Positions 10,015 through 19,752 of a stretch of 64,000 nt of DNA are shown in pieces. Location: positions 78,729 through 142,728 of the forward strand of contig NZ_JADEVO010000010.1 in NCBI RefSeq assembly GCF_017114825.1, given 5' to 3'. The notes beneath the pieces are model-generated. The model did no database searches. It was given only the letters and a program-made list of their open reading frames with translations, and was not told where the DNA came from. How positions within the stretch are numbered: the first letter of the stretch is position 1; every line of letters starts with the position of its first letter. The translations under genes were made by a program, and so were the position numbers. The DNA comes from Pseudomonas gregormendelii. Lineage in GTDB: Bacteria > Pseudomonadota > Gammaproteobacteria > Pseudomonadales > Pseudomonadaceae.

Positions 10015-11697
10015 ATGCGCATGAGCCTCAAGGCTAAAGTCCTGTCCCTCGCCGTCCTCCCGGTGCTGCTCTTTGCGCTGGTCATCAGTCTGACCACGCT
10101 GTTTATCCTGCAGCAACAGGCGCGCAACGAAGTGGAGGAAACCCGGCAACGCCTGCTCTCTGACGCCAAGGCCACCTTGCAAAGCTACGTGGCCGTGGCC
10201 GTGTCCACGATCAAACCTCTCTACGAAGCCGCCGCCCCCGGCGACGATGGCGCGCGGGCCCAGGCGATCAAATTGCTGTCGAGCATCAGCTATGGCAAGG
10301 ACGGCTATTTCTTCGGCTATGACTCCAACACCGTGCGCCTGTTCAAGGCCAACAGCCCGGAAGGCGTCGGCCAGAGCTTCAAGGACAACCGCGACCCGAA
10401 CGGCGTGTACGTCAACCGCGACCTGGTGAAAGTCGCGAAGGACGGCACCCATTACCTGCAATACAGTTCACCGTTGCCGGGCAACACCCAGGTGCTGGTG
10501 CCCAAGCTTGGTTACACCGAGTACCTGGCCAAATGGGACATGGCGGTGGGTACGTCGGTGAATCTCGACGGCATTGAGGCGCAGGTGGCGCTGGTCGAGG
10601 CCAAGGTACAGGCGCGCATGGAAGGGGTGGTGTGGAGCATTGTCGGCATCGCTGCCGTGGTCTTGCTGGTGATCGCCGCTGCTGGCGTGTTGCTGTCCAA
10701 CACGATCTTGCGTCCACTGCACCTGATGAAGGCCAACCTCGATGACATCGCGGCAGGCGAGGGTGACCTGACTCGCCGCCTGACCATTACCAGCCAGGAT
10801 GAACTTGGCGAACTGGCGGGCTCGTTCAATCGTTTTGTCGACAAGATCCATGGGCTGGTGCGCCAGATCACTGAAATGACTTCGCAGCTGACCGGCCTGG
10901 TGACTCAGGTATCCGCTCAGGCCCAGCGTTCGGACCAGGCGATGGAGCGCCAGCGTCACGAGACCGATCAGGTGGCCACGGCTATCAATGAAATGTCGGC
11001 GGCGGCCCAGGAAGTTGCCAAAAGCGCGCAGAACGCTGCGGTAGCGGCTCAGCAGACGGATGAAGAGGGCCAGGCGGCCAAGCGGGTAGTGGCTGGCAGC
11101 ATCGTGAAGATTCATGCACTGGTGGACGACATTCGCAGCAGCGGCGTGTCGCTGGACAGTTTGCAGCAGGACGTGTCGTCGATTGTCAGCGTGCTCGGGG
11201 TGATTCGCTCGATTGCTGACCAGACCAACCTGCTGGCCCTCAATGCCGCGATCGAAGCGGCTCGCGCCGGCGAGGCGGGCCGCGGCTTTGCTGTGGTGGC
11301 GGACGAAGTGCGGGCGCTGGCCAGTCGCACGCAAATCAGCACCCAGGAAATCCAGGGCATGATCGACCGTTTGCAGGCGGGCACGCAGTCAGCGGTTGAG
11401 GCGATGCGTCGCTCCAGTGAGGCCGGCGACGGCACCAGCGCCCAGGCCAACGAGGCGGGCGCTTCGCTGGATGCGATGGCGCAGTTGATTGGCACGATCA
11501 ACTCGATGAACGCGCAGATCGCCAGCGCCGCCGAAGAGCAGACGGCCGTGGCCGAAGAGATCAACCGCAGCGTGCATCAGATTGCGGCAGCCGTGGACAG
11601 CGTCGCTGACGAAACCCAGCTCGGCGCACAAACCACCCGTAGCCTCGCAGACCTGGGGCAACGGTTGGGCGGACTGGTTGGGCAGTTCCGTATCTGA
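10015..11697 (+). CDS. Methyl-accepting chemotaxis protein with single-Cache (sCache_2) sensor
   Basis: A 560-residue chemoreceptor. The first helix is near residues 12-35, then a periplasmic domain of about 150 residues with the K-D-G-Y-F-F-G-Y and K-D-G-T-H-Y-L-Q-Y pattern of sCache_2, a second helix near 205-228, HAMP and the signalling domain. The hairpin tip [16 protein letters not shown] is intact. sCache_2 sensors typically bind small carboxylates. Possible starts are GTG 10006, ATG 10015 and ATG 10021. ATG 10015 is preferred because an AAAGAG site lies about 8 bases upstream. Confidence 0.9.
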   Translation: MRMSLKAKVLSLAVLPVLLFALVISLTTLFILQQQARNEVEETRQRLLSDAKATLQSYVAVAVSTIKPLYEAAAPGDDGARAQAIKLLSSISYGKDGYFFGYDSNTVRLFKANSPEGVGQSFKDNRDPNGVYVNRDLVKVAKDGTHYLQYSSPLPGNTQVLVPKLGYTEYLAKWDMAVGTSVNLDGIEAQVALVEAKVQARMEGVVWSIVGIAAVVLLVIAAAGVLLSNTILRPLHLMKANLDDIAAGEGDLTRRLTITSQDELGELAGSFNRFVDKIHGLVRQITEMTSQLTGLVTQVSAQAQRSDQAMERQRHETDQVATAINEMSAAAQEVAKSAQNAAVAAQQTDEEGQAAKRVVAGSIVKIHALVDDIRSSGVSLDSLQQDVSSIVSVLGVIRSIADQTNLLALNAAIEAARAGEAGRGFAVVADEVRALASRTQISTQEIQGMIDRLQAGTQSAVEAMRRSSEAGDGTSAQANEAGASLDAMAQLIGTINSMNAQIASAAEEQTAVAEEINRSVHQIAAAVDSVADETQLGAQTTRSLADLGQRLGGLVGQFRI

Positions 11698-11809
11698 CGC
11701 CTGACGTTTTTGGTGGCCTTTACACGTCTGTGGCAATTGAGCTCCTGTGGCGAGGGGGGCAGCTTGCCTGCTCCAGGATGGTGCCATAGCGCACTGCCTG
11801 CCTCGCCAG

Positions 11810-12745
11810 CTACGGTCGGTCCCAGTACGGCACCGCCCCGAAGCATTCGACAAAAAAATCGATCACCGTCCTGACCTTTACCGACAACCGTCGGCTACCG
11901 GGCCACAGGACGGCGATCTGCTGCGGTTCCAGGCTATTGGATACCTGATACTCCTCCAGCACGGGCACCAGCGTGCCGTTACGCACCGCTTCGCCAATCA
12001 GCCATGACGGAAACATCACCAGCCCCAGGCCCTGTTCCGCCGCTTGAGTGAGAGTGTCGGCATGGTTGCCGGTGATTGGCCCCTTCACCGAGTAAGCCAC
12101 CCAGTCCTGCTGATCTTTGCGGAAGAACCAGCGCTGCTGACCGGCCACGCCTTTGTAGGCCAGACACTGATGGGCGACGAGCTCGTCGGGACGCCTCGGG
12201 GTGCCGCGACGCTTAAGATACGCCGGGCTGGCCGCCACCTGGAAACGATGGGGCGCCAGAATTCGCGCCTGCATGCTCGAGTCGTGCAGGGGGCCGATGC
12301 GGAACAGCAGGTCGGCACCTTCCTGCAGCGGATCGACGTAGCTGTCGGTCTGCTGGATATCCAGTTGCAGCTTCGGGTAGCGCTCGCACAACTGGCCAAG
12401 CCAGGGCGTCAGGTGCCGTTGCCCGAAGACCACCGGGGCGTTTATCCGAACCAGTCCACTCGGCTCGCTTCGCTGCTCCTGCAGCGCCTGTTCGGCTTCC
12501 TCGAGCTGCACCAGCACCAACCGCGCATGGTGCCCCAGCATGCGCCCGGCCTCGGTAGGGGTGACGGCGCGCGTGTGGCGGTACAGCAGTTGTTGGCTCA
12601 GGGCCTGTTCCATCAGCTGGATCTGCCGCGAAATGGAGGAGGGTGCCAGGCCTTCGCGACGGGCGACTTCAGAGAAACTGCCATGGTCCAGCACCGCGAC
12701 AAACAGCCTGAGCGCCTTGAATCCAAATTCGTTTAGACCCTGCAT
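11810..12745 (-). CDS. LysR-family transcriptional regulator
   Basis: A 311-residue LysR regulator with an N-terminal winged helix (residues about 8-66, including F-S-E-V-A-R-R-E-G-L-A-P-S-S-I-S-R-Q-I) and a C-terminal effector-binding domain of periplasmic-binding fold. Met12745 is chosen for the AGGA site six bases upstream; an in-frame extension to 12796 lacks one. It is divergent from the two YdcZ-type transporter genes across a 216-bp gap, so it is their likely regulator. The effector is unknown. Confidence 0.88.
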   Translation of the reverse strand: MQGLNEFGFKALRLFVAVLDHGSFSEVARREGLAPSSISRQIQLMEQALSQQLLYRHTRAVTPTEAGRMLGHHARLVLVQLEEAEQALQEQRSEPSGLVRINAPVVFGQRHLTPWLGQLCERYPKLQLDIQQTDSYVDPLQEGADLLFRIGPLHDSSMQARILAPHRFQVAASPAYLKRRGTPRRPDELVAHQCLAYKGVAGQQRWFFRKDQQDWVAYSVKGPITGNHADTLTQAAEQGLGLVMFPSWLIGEAVRNGTLVPVLEEYQVSNSLEPQQIAVLWPGSRRLSVKVRTVIDFFVECFGAVPYWDRP

Positions 12746-12905
12746 GATCAATCCTGCTGTGCGTAATGCGCAAAAGTGTTGTCTGGATGCTCCCATTTAT
12801 CGCAAAGGGAAGCCAGCCGATAATGCACGCCTCCTTCGCCCATGGGGCGCAAGTCTGCCCGCGAAATCATCGCTCACCCGCTTGTTGCCGACCCGAGCAG
12901 CGTTT

Positions 12906-12928
12906 TCGCGAGCAGGCTCGCGCCGACA
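12906..12928. repeat. Single REP unit, family A
   Basis: A lone TCGCGAGCAGGCTCGCGCCG unit sits in the promoter gap between the LysR gene and the transporter pair. A degraded partner (GCAAGTCTGCCCGCGA) may remain about 40 bp to its left. Confidence 0.65.
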
Positions 12929-12961
12929 TGGGTTTGTGTTAACTGACCACAGGTTATCTTT

Positions 12962-13447
12962 ATGCAATCTTCAATCGAACAGGTCGCTGCGACGCCTGCC
13001 ACCAAACCGGGGCTACGGCTGCTGCTGTTGCCGCTGGTGATCCTGGCCGGCATGGGGCTTTCCGTGGAGGCCGGGTTGCTGGGGCCGCTTGGGGTTCAGG
13101 TCGGGCATCTGTGGGCGACCTTGAGCATCTTTGGCGTTGGCTCGGCCATCTTGTTTCTGCTGCTGTTGATGAGCGGCCCGCAACAGGGGCCGGCGTTGAA
13201 CACCTTGCCGCGCTGGCAACTGATCGGCGGTTTCCTGGGCCCCGTGTACGTGATCGTATTGACGCTGGCCACGCCGCATATCGGCATCGCCATGACGATG
13301 ATCGCGATTCTTTCAGGGCAGGTCGGTAAAAGCGTGCTGATCGACCATTTCGGCTGGTTCGGCGCAACGCGCAAAAAGGTCAACGGTGAACGCTGGCTGG
13401 CGTTGGTGTTGATTGTTGCCGCACTTGTTCTGATTGCCAGGGGTTGA
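12962..13447 (+). CDS. DMT-superfamily transporter subunit, YdcZ (DUF606) family, first of pair
   Basis: A 161-residue inner-membrane protein with five hydrophobic segments. It has the YdcZ-family P-R-W-Q-L-I-G-G-F-L-G-P-x-Y-V centre and an I-D-H-F-G-W-F-G loop. These small proteins are half-length drug/metabolite transporters that are often encoded in pairs and are presumed to form heterodimers. The stop overlaps the next start (TGATG). The substrate is unknown. Confidence 0.82.
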   Translation: MQSSIEQVAATPATKPGLRLLLLPLVILAGMGLSVEAGLLGPLGVQVGHLWATLSIFGVGSAILFLLLLMSGPQQGPALNTLPRWQLIGGFLGPVYVIVLTLATPHIGIAMTMIAILSGQVGKSVLIDHFGWFGATRKKVNGERWLALVLIVAALVLIARG

Positions 13448-13902
13448 TGATGAGTCTGTTTATTTTGTTGGCGGTGGTCGTAGCGGCCGGTGCGGTGTTG
13501 AGTGTGCAGGCGGCGATCAATGGACGCCTGGGTGAAACGGTGGGCGTGTTGCGCAGCAGTCTGTTGACCTTCGTGGTCGGCGCTGTGGTCACCGGCCTGC
13601 TGATCCTGTTCTTCGAACCGGCCCATGCGGTGAGTCTGCTCGACGTGCCGAAATGGCAGCTCAGCGGCGCCCTCTTCGGCGTGGTCTACATGATGGTGAT
13701 GGTCGGCGCAGTGCCACGGGTAGGGGCGGCTGTCGCCACTGTGGCGGTTATCGTCGGGCAGTTGGGCATGGGCATGCTGATCGACAATTTCGGCTGGCTG
13801 GGCAACCCGGCAATCGAGTTGTCGGGCAGCCGGATCCTGGCGATGGTGTGCCTGGCGCTGGCGCTGGTGTTCATGTATCGCAGTAATACGCGGCAGGCGT
13901 AA
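13447..13902 (+). CDS. DMT-superfamily transporter subunit, YdcZ (DUF606) family, second of pair
   Basis: A 151-residue partner of the preceding protein. It has the same topology, a P-K-W-Q-L-S-G-A-L-F-G-V-V-Y-M centre and an I-D-N-F-G-W-L-G loop. ATG 13447 overlaps the upstream stop; ATG 13450 is an alternative one codon later. The tight coupling supports equimolar synthesis and a heterodimer. Confidence 0.82.
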   Translation: MMSLFILLAVVVAAGAVLSVQAAINGRLGETVGVLRSSLLTFVVGAVVTGLLILFFEPAHAVSLLDVPKWQLSGALFGVVYMMVMVGAVPRVGAAVATVAVIVGQLGMGMLIDNFGWLGNPAIELSGSRILAMVCLALALVFMYRSNTRQA

Positions 13903-13984
13903 CGTCGATGGTTGATGGTCCTACACTGTAATCACGGGTGGGCATCCGCTGCATCCGGACGACCATAACGATGGAGTCAAGACC

Positions 13985-14152
13985 ATGACCGTAACCAGGA
14001 CCGATACCTGCGACTGCCCCAAATGCAAGTGCGAGCTGGGTGAGCACCCGATCGCTCGACACGGCAAGCATTACTGCTGCGAAGCGTGCGCCAAGCACCA
14101 CGAGCATGGCGAAGAGTGTTCATCCAAAGGCTGCAAGTGCGCGCACAGTTAA
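13985..14152 (+). CDS. Bacterial metallothionein
   Basis: A 55-residue cysteine-rich protein with ten cysteines (residues 9, 11, 14, 16, 31, 32, 35, 45, 50, 52) and seven histidines. The arrangement C-x-C-x-x-C-x-C, then Y-C-C-x-x-C, then C-S-S-K-G-C-x-C is that of SmtA/BmtA-type metallothioneins, which bind a Zn/Cd cluster. Length and the His-rich linker are typical of Pseudomonas members. It is monocistronic, with a strong terminator 32 bp after the stop. It would buffer zinc and bind cadmium or copper in the cytoplasm. It is easily missed because of its size. Confidence 0.9.
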   Translation: MTVTRTDTCDCPKCKCELGEHPIARHGKHYCCEACAKHHEHGEECSSKGCKCAHS

Positions 14153-14183
14153 CCGGTCACCCAATAACCGGTCACTCAAACAA

Positions 14184-14215
14184 AGTGGAGCCTTTTCAGG
14201 CTCCACTGTTGTTTT
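14184..14215 (+). terminator. Rho-independent terminator of the metallothionein gene
   Basis: A 9-bp perfect stem (AGTGGAGCC / GGCTCCACT) with a 6-base loop is followed by a T-rich tract. Confidence 0.8.
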
Positions 14216-14236
14216 GGGCAAACCATGCTTCGCGGG

Positions 14237-14464
14237 TCAGCCAGCCGGCCGCCAGGTCACGTTCTCGACGCCGAATTTCTCGGCCATCGGTTTGCTGGTC
14301 TTCTGCACCTTCTCCCGGCCAAAGCGCGGGATCCGACCCACACCGGCGTCACAGCTTGCCCAATGCCAAGCCTCTGCGTTGTCCATCTTGTCCAGACGGA
14401 TAATGAAAGACTTGGGGGCGCCATGAAGGGTGTACTCAATGACGAATAATTTTGCGTTGTTCAT
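14237..14464 (-). CDS. Small conserved hypothetical protein
   Basis: A 75-residue soluble protein I cannot assign to a function. It has a strand-rich N-terminus (K-L-F-V-I-E-Y-T-L-H-G), an A-W-H-W-A-S-C-D-A-G-V-G-R-I-P-R segment, and a lysine-rich C-terminal half. Its composition looks like real coding sequence, and it is flanked by a terminator on one side and the selD promoter gap on the other. No signal peptide or membrane helix is present. Confidence 0.6.
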   Translation of the reverse strand: MNNAKLFVIEYTLHGAPKSFIIRLDKMDNAEAWHWASCDAGVGRIPRFGREKVQKTSKPMAEKFGVENVTWRPAG

Positions 14465-14694
14465 AAAGCCCGTGATTCTCCCTGTGGTATTAGAAGGATC
14501 ATGGGCGGGCCGGAAAATTCAGTCGGATTGTCAGACGGCAGCGAGTTGGGATGGGCTCCCAACCTGAAACTCACTATAGCTGAGGGAACCTGCACGGTGG
14601 TTTTTTGGCCTGAAGGCCCAAAGATCACAGGCCGGCTCTGATCGTCCAGGTGATTGCTGTACGATTGTCGACCTGACTTCACAAGGTGCCCCCC

Positions 14695-15729
14695 ATGAGC
14701 GAGCCGATTCGTCTGACCCAATACAGCCACGGCGCAGGATGCGGCTGCAAGATTTCCCCCCAGGTGCTGGAAGTGATCCTGGCAGGCAGCGGGGCGCAGA
14801 ACCTGGACCCGAATCTGTGGGTCGGCAATGCCTCGCGTGATGATGCGGCGGTCTATGCCATCGACGAAGAACGTGGGGTGGTCTCGACCACCGACTTCTT
14901 CATGCCGATCGTCGATGACCCGTTCGACTTCGGTCGCATCGCCGCCACCAACGCCATCAGCGACATCTACGCCATGGGCGGCAATCCGCTGATGGCAATC
15001 GCCATTCTCGGCTGGCCGGTCAACGTGCTGGCCCCGGAAATCGCCCGGGAGGTGATTCGTGGCGGTCGCTCGATCTGTGATGAAGCAGGCATTCCCTTGG
15101 CCGGCGGGCACTCCATCGACGCGCCCGAGCCGATTTTCGGCCTGGCCGTGACCGGGCTGGTGGAAAAACGCCACATGAAACGCAACGACACCGCGACCGC
15201 CGGATGCCTGTTGTACCTCACCAAACCCCTGGGGATCGGCATCCTCACCACCGCCGAGAAAAAGGGCAAGTTGCGCCATGCCGATATCGGCCTGGCCCGT
15301 GACTGGATGTGCACCCTGAACAAGCCTGGCAGCCGTTTCGGCAAGCTTGAGGGCGTGACCGCGATGACCGACGTCACCGGGTTCGGCCTGCTCGGGCACC
15401 TGGTGGAAATGGCCGACGGCAGCCACCTGACCGCGCGTATCGAGTACGACCGCGTGCCGCGCCTGGCCGGGGTCGAGTACTACCTCGAACAAGGTTGCGT
15501 ACCCGGCGGCACCCTGCGCAATTTCGACAGCTATGCCAGCAAACTGGGACGTCTGCAGGAACTGCACAAGCGTGTGCTGTGCGACCCGCAAACCAGCGGC
15601 GGCCTGCTGATAGCGGTCACTCCGGCAGGCAACCCGCAGTTTCTGAGCGTGGCCGCCGAACTGGGACTGACCCTTGAGCCCATCGGTGAGCTGGTTGAGC
15701 GACAGACCCACGCGGTCGAGGTGTTCTGA
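14695..15729 (+). CDS. selD: Selenide, water dikinase (selenophosphate synthetase)
   Basis: A 344-residue enzyme making selenophosphate from selenide and ATP, the selenium donor for selenocysteine and 2-selenouridine. The N-terminal G-A-G-C-G-C-K motif places the catalytic Cys16 and Lys19; it is the Cys, not Sec, form. D-D-A-A-V and the G-G-H-S-I-D ATP-binding segments are present. ATG 14695 has an AAGG site 8-9 bases upstream. The stop overlaps the mnmH start (TGATG), so the donor and user of selenophosphate are translationally coupled. Confidence 0.95.
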   Translation: MSEPIRLTQYSHGAGCGCKISPQVLEVILAGSGAQNLDPNLWVGNASRDDAAVYAIDEERGVVSTTDFFMPIVDDPFDFGRIAATNAISDIYAMGGNPLMAIAILGWPVNVLAPEIAREVIRGGRSICDEAGIPLAGGHSIDAPEPIFGLAVTGLVEKRHMKRNDTATAGCLLYLTKPLGIGILTTAEKKGKLRHADIGLARDWMCTLNKPGSRFGKLEGVTAMTDVTGFGLLGHLVEMADGSHLTARIEYDRVPRLAGVEYYLEQGCVPGGTLRNFDSYASKLGRLQELHKRVLCDPQTSGGLLIAVTPAGNPQFLSVAAELGLTLEPIGELVERQTHAVEVF

Positions 15730-16832
15730 TGCCAATCGACTGCACCGACTACCGCGCCATTTTCCTCAACGACCGACCCATGCTCGATGCTCGTGCACCG
15801 GTGGAATTCGCCAAGGGCTCGTTTCCCGGCGTGGTCAACCTGCCGCTGATGAATGACCACGAGCGCCAGCGCATCGGCACCTGCTACAAGCAGCACGGGC
15901 AGGAGGCAGCGATCACCCTCGGGCACCAACTGGTGTCCGGTGCGATCAAGGCCGAACGTATCCAGGCCTGGGCCGATTTTGCCCAGGCCCATCCTGAAGG
16001 TTATCTGTACTGTTTTCGCGGTGGCTTGCGCTCGCAGCTTGTGCAGCAGTGGCTCAAGGACGAGGCGGGCATCGAGTACCCACGAGTCGGTGGCGGCTAC
16101 AAGGCCATGCGCTCGTTCCTGCTGGACACGGTCGACCAGGCAGTGACGCAGTGTGATTTCGTGTTGCTGGGCGGCATGACCGGTACCGGCAAGACCGAGG
16201 TGCTCACGCAGTTGAGCAACGGTCTGGACCTGGAAGGCCATGCCAATCACCGCGGCTCCAGTTTCGGCAAACGCGCCACTGACCAGCCCTCCAACATCGA
16301 TTTTGAAAACCGCCTGGCCGTGGACATCTTGAAAAAACGTGCGGTTGGCATCGAGCGCTTCGTATTGGAAGACGAGAGCCGCACGGTCGGCAGCTGCGCC
16401 TTGCCGCTGCCGTTGTTCCAGGGCATGCAGCAGTATCCGATGGTCTGGCTGGAAGACAGCCTGCAAGGGCGGGTCGAGCGGATCCTGCGCGATTACGTGG
16501 TAGACCTGTGCGCGGAATTCATCACTGTGCATGGCGAAGTCGGGTTTGCGCTGTTCTCCGAGCGGTTGCTGGAAAGCCTCAATAATGTGCAAAAACGCCT
16601 GGGTGGCGAACGGCACCGGCGCATGCTGCTGTTGATGGAGGATGCGTTGGCGGAACAGGCACGCAGCGGCTCGGTGGACCTGCACCGGGCCTGGATCGAG
16701 GGCTTGTTGAGCGAGTATTACGACCCGATGTATGCGTTTCAGCGCGAGAAAAAGGGCGCGCGAATCGAGTTTGCCGGGGAGCGGGATGCGGTGCTCGAGT
16801 ATCTGCTGGAGCGTGCTGTTCAGCGGGGGTGA
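15729..16832 (+). CDS. mnmH: tRNA 2-selenouridine synthase (SelU/MnmH)
   Basis: A 367-residue enzyme replacing 2-thiouridine by 2-selenouridine at the wobble position of certain tRNAs, using selenophosphate from SelD. The N-terminal rhodanese domain (about residues 1-130) carries the active-site C-F-R-G-G motif with Cys95. A P-loop [10 protein letters not shown] near residue 147 starts the C-terminal domain. The length is normal. It is coupled to selD by a one-base overlap. Confidence 0.95.
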   Translation: MPIDCTDYRAIFLNDRPMLDARAPVEFAKGSFPGVVNLPLMNDHERQRIGTCYKQHGQEAAITLGHQLVSGAIKAERIQAWADFAQAHPEGYLYCFRGGLRSQLVQQWLKDEAGIEYPRVGGGYKAMRSFLLDTVDQAVTQCDFVLLGGMTGTGKTEVLTQLSNGLDLEGHANHRGSSFGKRATDQPSNIDFENRLAVDILKKRAVGIERFVLEDESRTVGSCALPLPLFQGMQQYPMVWLEDSLQGRVERILRDYVVDLCAEFITVHGEVGFALFSERLLESLNNVQKRLGGERHRRMLLLMEDALAEQARSGSVDLHRAWIEGLLSEYYDPMYAFQREKKGARIEFAGERDAVLEYLLERAVQRG

Positions 16833-16870
16833 TGTTGCCCGCGATGGCGCCCTCACGGGCGCCACAAAAT

Positions 16871-17926
16871 CTACAGCAAAGCAGCCCCAATCAACCCGCT
16901 AACCACACCAATCCCCATGGTCATCAGCGCCACACTCACCAGCACCCTCGCATCGAAATCCTTGCGCAGCATCAGCAGCGACGGCAGGCTGATGCTCGGC
17001 AGGGTCATCAGCAGCGCAACGGCGGGGGCGGTGCCCATGCCGAGGGTCATCATGGTTTGCACGATGGGGATTTCCGCTGCCGTTGGAATCACGAACAAAG
17101 TGCCGATGATCGCCAACGGCACCAGCCACATCATGCTGTTGGCCGTGGCCCCATCGATGTGCGGAAACACCCAGACCCGCACTGCGCCGAGCACCAGCAC
17201 TGCCAGGATGTAAATCGGGATAGTGCTCCAGAACAGTTGCCAGAGCGTGCGGCCCCAGCGCACCAGGAACGGTTGCACATCCACCGTGCTCGCTTCACTC
17301 ACTGCTTCCACAGCCGCTTCAGGCAGCACCTGAGGGCCGGACATGCGCTGCGCCACCCAGGACACGCCAAACACCAGCACGATACCCGCCACCAGGCGCA
17401 GCGCCGTAAAGCCCCAGCCCAGCACGAAGCCCATGAACACCAGCGTGGCCGGGTTGAGCACCGGATTGCCGATCCAGAACGCCAGCGCGGCGCCGACTGA
17501 CACATTGGAGCGACGCATGCTGGCCGCTACCGGTGCCGCGCAGCATGAACACATCATGCCCGGCAGGGCGAACAGGCCGCCGCGCAAGGTCGAGGCAAAA
17601 CCGGCGCGGCCGAACAGGCGAAGCAGCCAGTCGCGGGGGATCAACACCTGCAGCAACGAGCCGAGAATCACTGCCAGCACTGCAGCTTTCCAGATCGCCA
17701 GGAAATACACCTTGGCATAGGTCAGTGCAGCGGCCAGGGGAGCGGTCTGGGCGTCGTTGAGGATGGAGGCGCCGATGCTGTGGTTGTCAGCGGCGAGGAA
17801 AGCCTTGGCGTAGTAGGGCGACCATTTGACGTAATACAGGCCAATACAGGCGACCAGGACAAAAAGCGCAGGTTTCCACCAGAACGACCAGCCCCTGGAG
17901 GGGGCAACTGTGGATGAGAGTGACAT
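16871..17926 (-). CDS. ArsP/YraQ-family (DUF318) permease
   Basis: A 351-residue inner-membrane permease with about eight helices. The cysteine motif M-M-C-S-C-C-A-A-P, characteristic of the family, lies around residue 135, followed by the G-N-P-V-L-N-P-A-T-L half. ArsP members export trivalent organoarsenicals; others are unassigned, so the substrate is open. No ars genes lie nearby. An upstream in-frame TTG (17944) exists but ATG 17926 is the more ordinary start. The gene is convergent with mnmH, 38 bp away. Confidence 0.8.
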   Translation of the reverse strand: MSLSSTVAPSRGWSFWWKPALFVLVACIGLYYVKWSPYYAKAFLAADNHSIGASILNDAQTAPLAAALTYAKVYFLAIWKAAVLAVILGSLLQVLIPRDWLLRLFGRAGFASTLRGGLFALPGMMCSCCAAPVAASMRRSNVSVGAALAFWIGNPVLNPATLVFMGFVLGWGFTALRLVAGIVLVFGVSWVAQRMSGPQVLPEAAVEAVSEASTVDVQPFLVRWGRTLWQLFWSTIPIYILAVLVLGAVRVWVFPHIDGATANSMMWLVPLAIIGTLFVIPTAAEIPIVQTMMTLGMGTAPAVALLMTLPSISLPSLLMLRKDFDARVLVSVALMTMGIGVVSGLIGAALL

Positions 17927-17992
17927 GGGGAGGTTCCGGGGCAAGAAGGAAAGGGTTCATGATAGCCCAGCTCCTCCTCCCGGCGCAGGCAC

Positions 17993-18664
17993 TTACGTTG
18001 GGCAGGTCTCGCGACCGTTATCCAGGCCTTGCTTGTAGGTGTGGCTTTCCAGGCTGGCCTTGCCGTTGTGCCAGGTCAGGGTCAGCACATACAACGAGTC
18101 GTAATCGCTCGATTCCCAGTCTTCGGTAATCTTCTGCTTCTTGCCCAGGGCGTCGCCCGCCACCTTGTTGATCAGCTCAGGCAGGTAGCCATGGGACCAG
18201 GCGGTGTAGATGACCGAGTTGTGGTACTTGTCATGGAGCAGTTCGTCGGCCAGGTCGCTGGTATCGTTGGCCGAGAAGTTGATGTTCACCGGCAGGCCGA
18301 GCTTGATCGCACTCGGGCTGATGGTCATCAGGGGACGGATGTAGCTGTAGGAGTTATCCAGCTCGCCTTCCTCGACATTGCGGGTCGGGTTGGCCGCAAA
18401 CACGTAGTCGGCCTTGCCGAATTTTTCCGGGAGCAGGGTCGCCAGGTCAATGGCGCGATTGAGGCCCTGGCAGTTGAGCTGGCCCAGGCCGCCCTCGGGT
18501 TTTTCCGCATGGCGCAGGAACACCAGGGTCTGGGTACCGTCAGCGGGCTGGGCGCGGCTTTCACTGGATTCCAGCGACAGGAACACCGCACTGGTGGCGA
18601 GCAGTGCCGGCAGAAAAAGATAGGCGCGATGCTTGAAGCGATTGGCAAATTTCAAGAATTTCAT
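17993..18664 (-). CDS. Histidine phosphatase superfamily protein, exported
   Basis: A 223-residue protein with a long N-terminal hydrophobic segment (residues about 13-30), probably a signal peptide or anchor. The catalytic L-R-H-A-E-K-P motif lies near residues 49-55 and a second conserved histidine in W-S-H-G-Y-L-P. These are the features of the phosphoglycerate-mutase-like fold. A periplasmic phosphomonoesterase is likely; the substrate is unknown. The final motif before the stop is short, but the length is normal for this subgroup. Confidence 0.78.
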   Translation of the reverse strand: MKFLKFANRFKHRAYLFLPALLATSAVFLSLESSESRAQPADGTQTLVFLRHAEKPEGGLGQLNCQGLNRAIDLATLLPEKFGKADYVFAANPTRNVEEGELDNSYSYIRPLMTISPSAIKLGLPVNINFSANDTSDLADELLHDKYHNSVIYTAWSHGYLPELINKVAGDALGKKQKITEDWESSDYDSLYVLTLTWHNGKASLESHTYKQGLDNGRETCPT

Positions 18665-18888
18665 CGAATAAGGGGTTCTTCAGCGCATTCGGTTAAGGCT
18701 GACAAACCTTTACACCGCGAGCTTCCAGCGTCGGGTGATTTCCATGTCGTTGAGCCGGTCCGTTTCCGAAGGGGCAAGGATCAGAGTGCCTGAAGCCCAT
18801 TTGGTTCGATCCCGACAGGTGCGCCGCACTCTACCGGGATGCTTTCTCGGATGTAGGAAAAGTTACCGACAGGATGTTACAACTTGTC

Positions 18889-18989
18889 GTCGCAGCTGCC
18901 GGAGGCTGCGATCTTTTGCTCTTGATGTTCAGCAACCTTGAAAAATCAGGATCACGATCAAAAGATCGCAGCCTTCGGCAGCCCCTACG
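18889..18989. repeat. REPIN, family B
   Basis: Inverted family-B units (GCAGCTGCCGGAGGCTGCGA and its mirror) occupy the right part of the 362-bp gap 18665-19026. The left part of that gap (18665-18888) holds no recognisable gene and would contain the promoter of the phosphatase gene. Confidence 0.85.
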
Positions 18990-19026
18990 GATTATGATCG
19001 GCTTACATCTTCCTTTGGATGCTCCC

Positions 19027-19725
19027 ATGACTGATTTGTCCGCGTTCCCCATCACGCAAAAATGGCCGGCCCAGTACCCTGAATGGATCCAGCTGTATTC
19101 CCTGCCGACACCCAATGGGGTCAAGGTCTCGATCATGCTTGAAGAGATCGGACTGCCCTACGAGCCCCATCGCGTCAGCTTCGAAACCAATGACCAACTG
19201 TCCCCGGAGTTCATTTCGCTGAGCTCTAACAACAAGATTCCGGCGATCCTCGATCCCCATGGTCCGGCCGATCAACCCTTGGCGCTGTTCGAGTCCGGGG
19301 CGATTCTGATCTACCTCGCCGACAAGAGCGGGCAGTTACTGGCCCAGGAATCGGCGGCACGCTACGAGACGATCCAGTGGCTGATGTTCCAGATGGGAGG
19401 CATCGGGCCGATGTTCGGCCAGCTTGGCTTCTTCAATAAATTCGCCGGCAAGGACTACGAGGACAAACGCCCACTGGGTCGTTATGTGGACGAAAGCAAG
19501 CGCCTGCTCAAGGTGCTCGATACCCGGCTGCAAGGGCGGGACTGGATCATGGGCGATCGCTACACCATTGCCGACATCGCCACGTTCCCCTGGGTGCGCA
19601 ACCTGATCGGCTTCTATGAAGCGGGCGACCTGGTAGGCATCAACGACTTCAAAAACGTGACGCGGGTGCTTGAGCGCTTCCTGGCGCGGCCGGCAGTCAT
19701 GCGCGGGCTGGAAATTCCGAAGTAG
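19027..19725 (+). CDS. Glutathione S-transferase (YghU/YfcG-like)
   Basis: A 232-residue GST. The N-terminal thioredoxin-like domain has N-G-V-K-V-S and N-K-I-P-A-I-L-D with the conserved cis-proline, then F-E-S-G-A-I-L-I-Y-L-A. The C-terminal helical domain has M-G-D-R-Y-T-I-A-D-I-A-T-F-P-W. The N-terminal T-P-N-G pattern suggests the nu-class disulfide-bond oxidoreductase group. The PhzF-like gene follows after 27 bp and is probably co-transcribed. Confidence 0.88.
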   Translation: MTDLSAFPITQKWPAQYPEWIQLYSLPTPNGVKVSIMLEEIGLPYEPHRVSFETNDQLSPEFISLSSNNKIPAILDPHGPADQPLALFESGAILIYLADKSGQLLAQESAARYETIQWLMFQMGGIGPMFGQLGFFNKFAGKDYEDKRPLGRYVDESKRLLKVLDTRLQGRDWIMGDRYTIADIATFPWVRNLIGFYEAGDLVGINDFKNVTRVLERFLARPAVMRGLEIPK

Positions 19726-19752
19726 TCCATTCAACAAGACCAGGGAAAGGCC

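Noticed and set aside
14461..15735. 424-codon minus-strand frame opposite selD
   Set aside because: Shadow of selD codon bias; no domain and wrong composition.
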